From assembly GCA_001179505.1 (NCBI GenBank), contig CDMY01000356.1:95875-159874 (forward strand): a stretch of 64,000 nt of DNA, read 5' to 3'. The position numbers and the translations under genes are program-made. Below are positions 63,801 to 64,000 of this stretch, in pieces (position 1 is the first letter of the stretch; every line of letters begins with the position of its first letter). The notes beneath the pieces are model-generated. The model was given only the letters and a program-made list of their open reading frames with translations. It had not been told where the DNA came from and ran no database searches. The DNA is from Vitrella brassicaformis. Taxonomy: Eukaryota; Sar; Vitrellaceae.

Positions 63801-64000
63801 GGGAGTCAGCAAGGAATGGGCTCTCGGAATGGGCTCTCGGCACACACCACACCACAGCATAGGACAGCATGCCAGCCAACCGGACCTTTCAAGCAACCGA
63901 GCAAGGACGCAGTAGCCGGCTTGTCTTGACTGACTCACAATCACTGACTGGCTGCCTTTAGTGTGTGTGTGTGTGGTGGGGGGGGGGGGGTTGTTGTGCG

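Overview
This window is nuclear DNA of a GC-rich, intron-rich eukaryote, most likely a photosynthetic alveolate of the chromerid type (Vitrella-like). The basis is a calcium-dependent protein kinase (kinase plus four EF-hands), plastid-type proteins (DUF3007, a small Rieske protein) with signal peptide + Phe leaders typical of complex plastids, a nuclear gene for mitochondrial ATP synthase subunit c, and dense short introns whose 3' ends are often TG or TCTG repeats. The organism is an inference. No rRNA, tRNA, bacterial operon or CRISPR array was seen.

Layout: 0.2-10.3 kb, the 3' part of a giant repeat protein with LEA/WHy-like beta modules (+). 10.3-12.4 kb, non-coding with a 300-N gap. 12.4-13.0 kb, a FAM177-like gene (-). 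13.4-17.0 kb, two tandem RNase H1 genes (+), the first frameshifted. 18.9-19.7 kb, DUF3007 plastid protein (-). 19.9-25.0 kb, a 19-exon helical-repeat organelle-type protein (+). 26.2-28.1 kb, App1/DUF2183 phosphatase-like protein (-). 28.2-33.6 kb, a large propeller/solenoid protein, possibly a nucleoporin (+). 34.5-37.9 kb, SUVH-type SRA-SET histone methyltransferase (-). 38.2-40.5 kb, a protein with six MYND zinc fingers (+). 41.4-42.2 kb, ATP synthase subunit c (-). 42.3-43.7 kb, a cytidylyltransferase-like protein with a broken active site (+). 45.7-48.8 kb, CDPK (-). 49.1-52.6 kb, PqiA-like membrane protein (+). 53.5-55.7 kb, 4-hydroxyphenylpyruvate dioxygenase (-). 56.0-59.1 kb, CDP-diacylglycerol synthase (+). 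59.6-61.2 kb, dual-specificity phosphatase-like (-). 62.0-63.1 kb, Rieske protein (-). 63.3-63.8 kb, a small membrane protein (+).

Exon models were built by hand from GT-AG (rarely GC-AG) borders. For every complete intact model all phases agree and the summed exons divide by three.

The main organisational theme is that genes come as head-to-head pairs with only 93 to about 380 bp between start codons, while 3' ends face long microsatellite-rich spacers. Several of the shared promoter regions carry the motif AGCTCGCA or its complement, sometimes as an inverted pair. The functions are mixed (plastid and mitochondrial metabolism, lipid synthesis, signalling, chromatin), so this reads as a general gene-dense chromosome arm and not a functional cluster.
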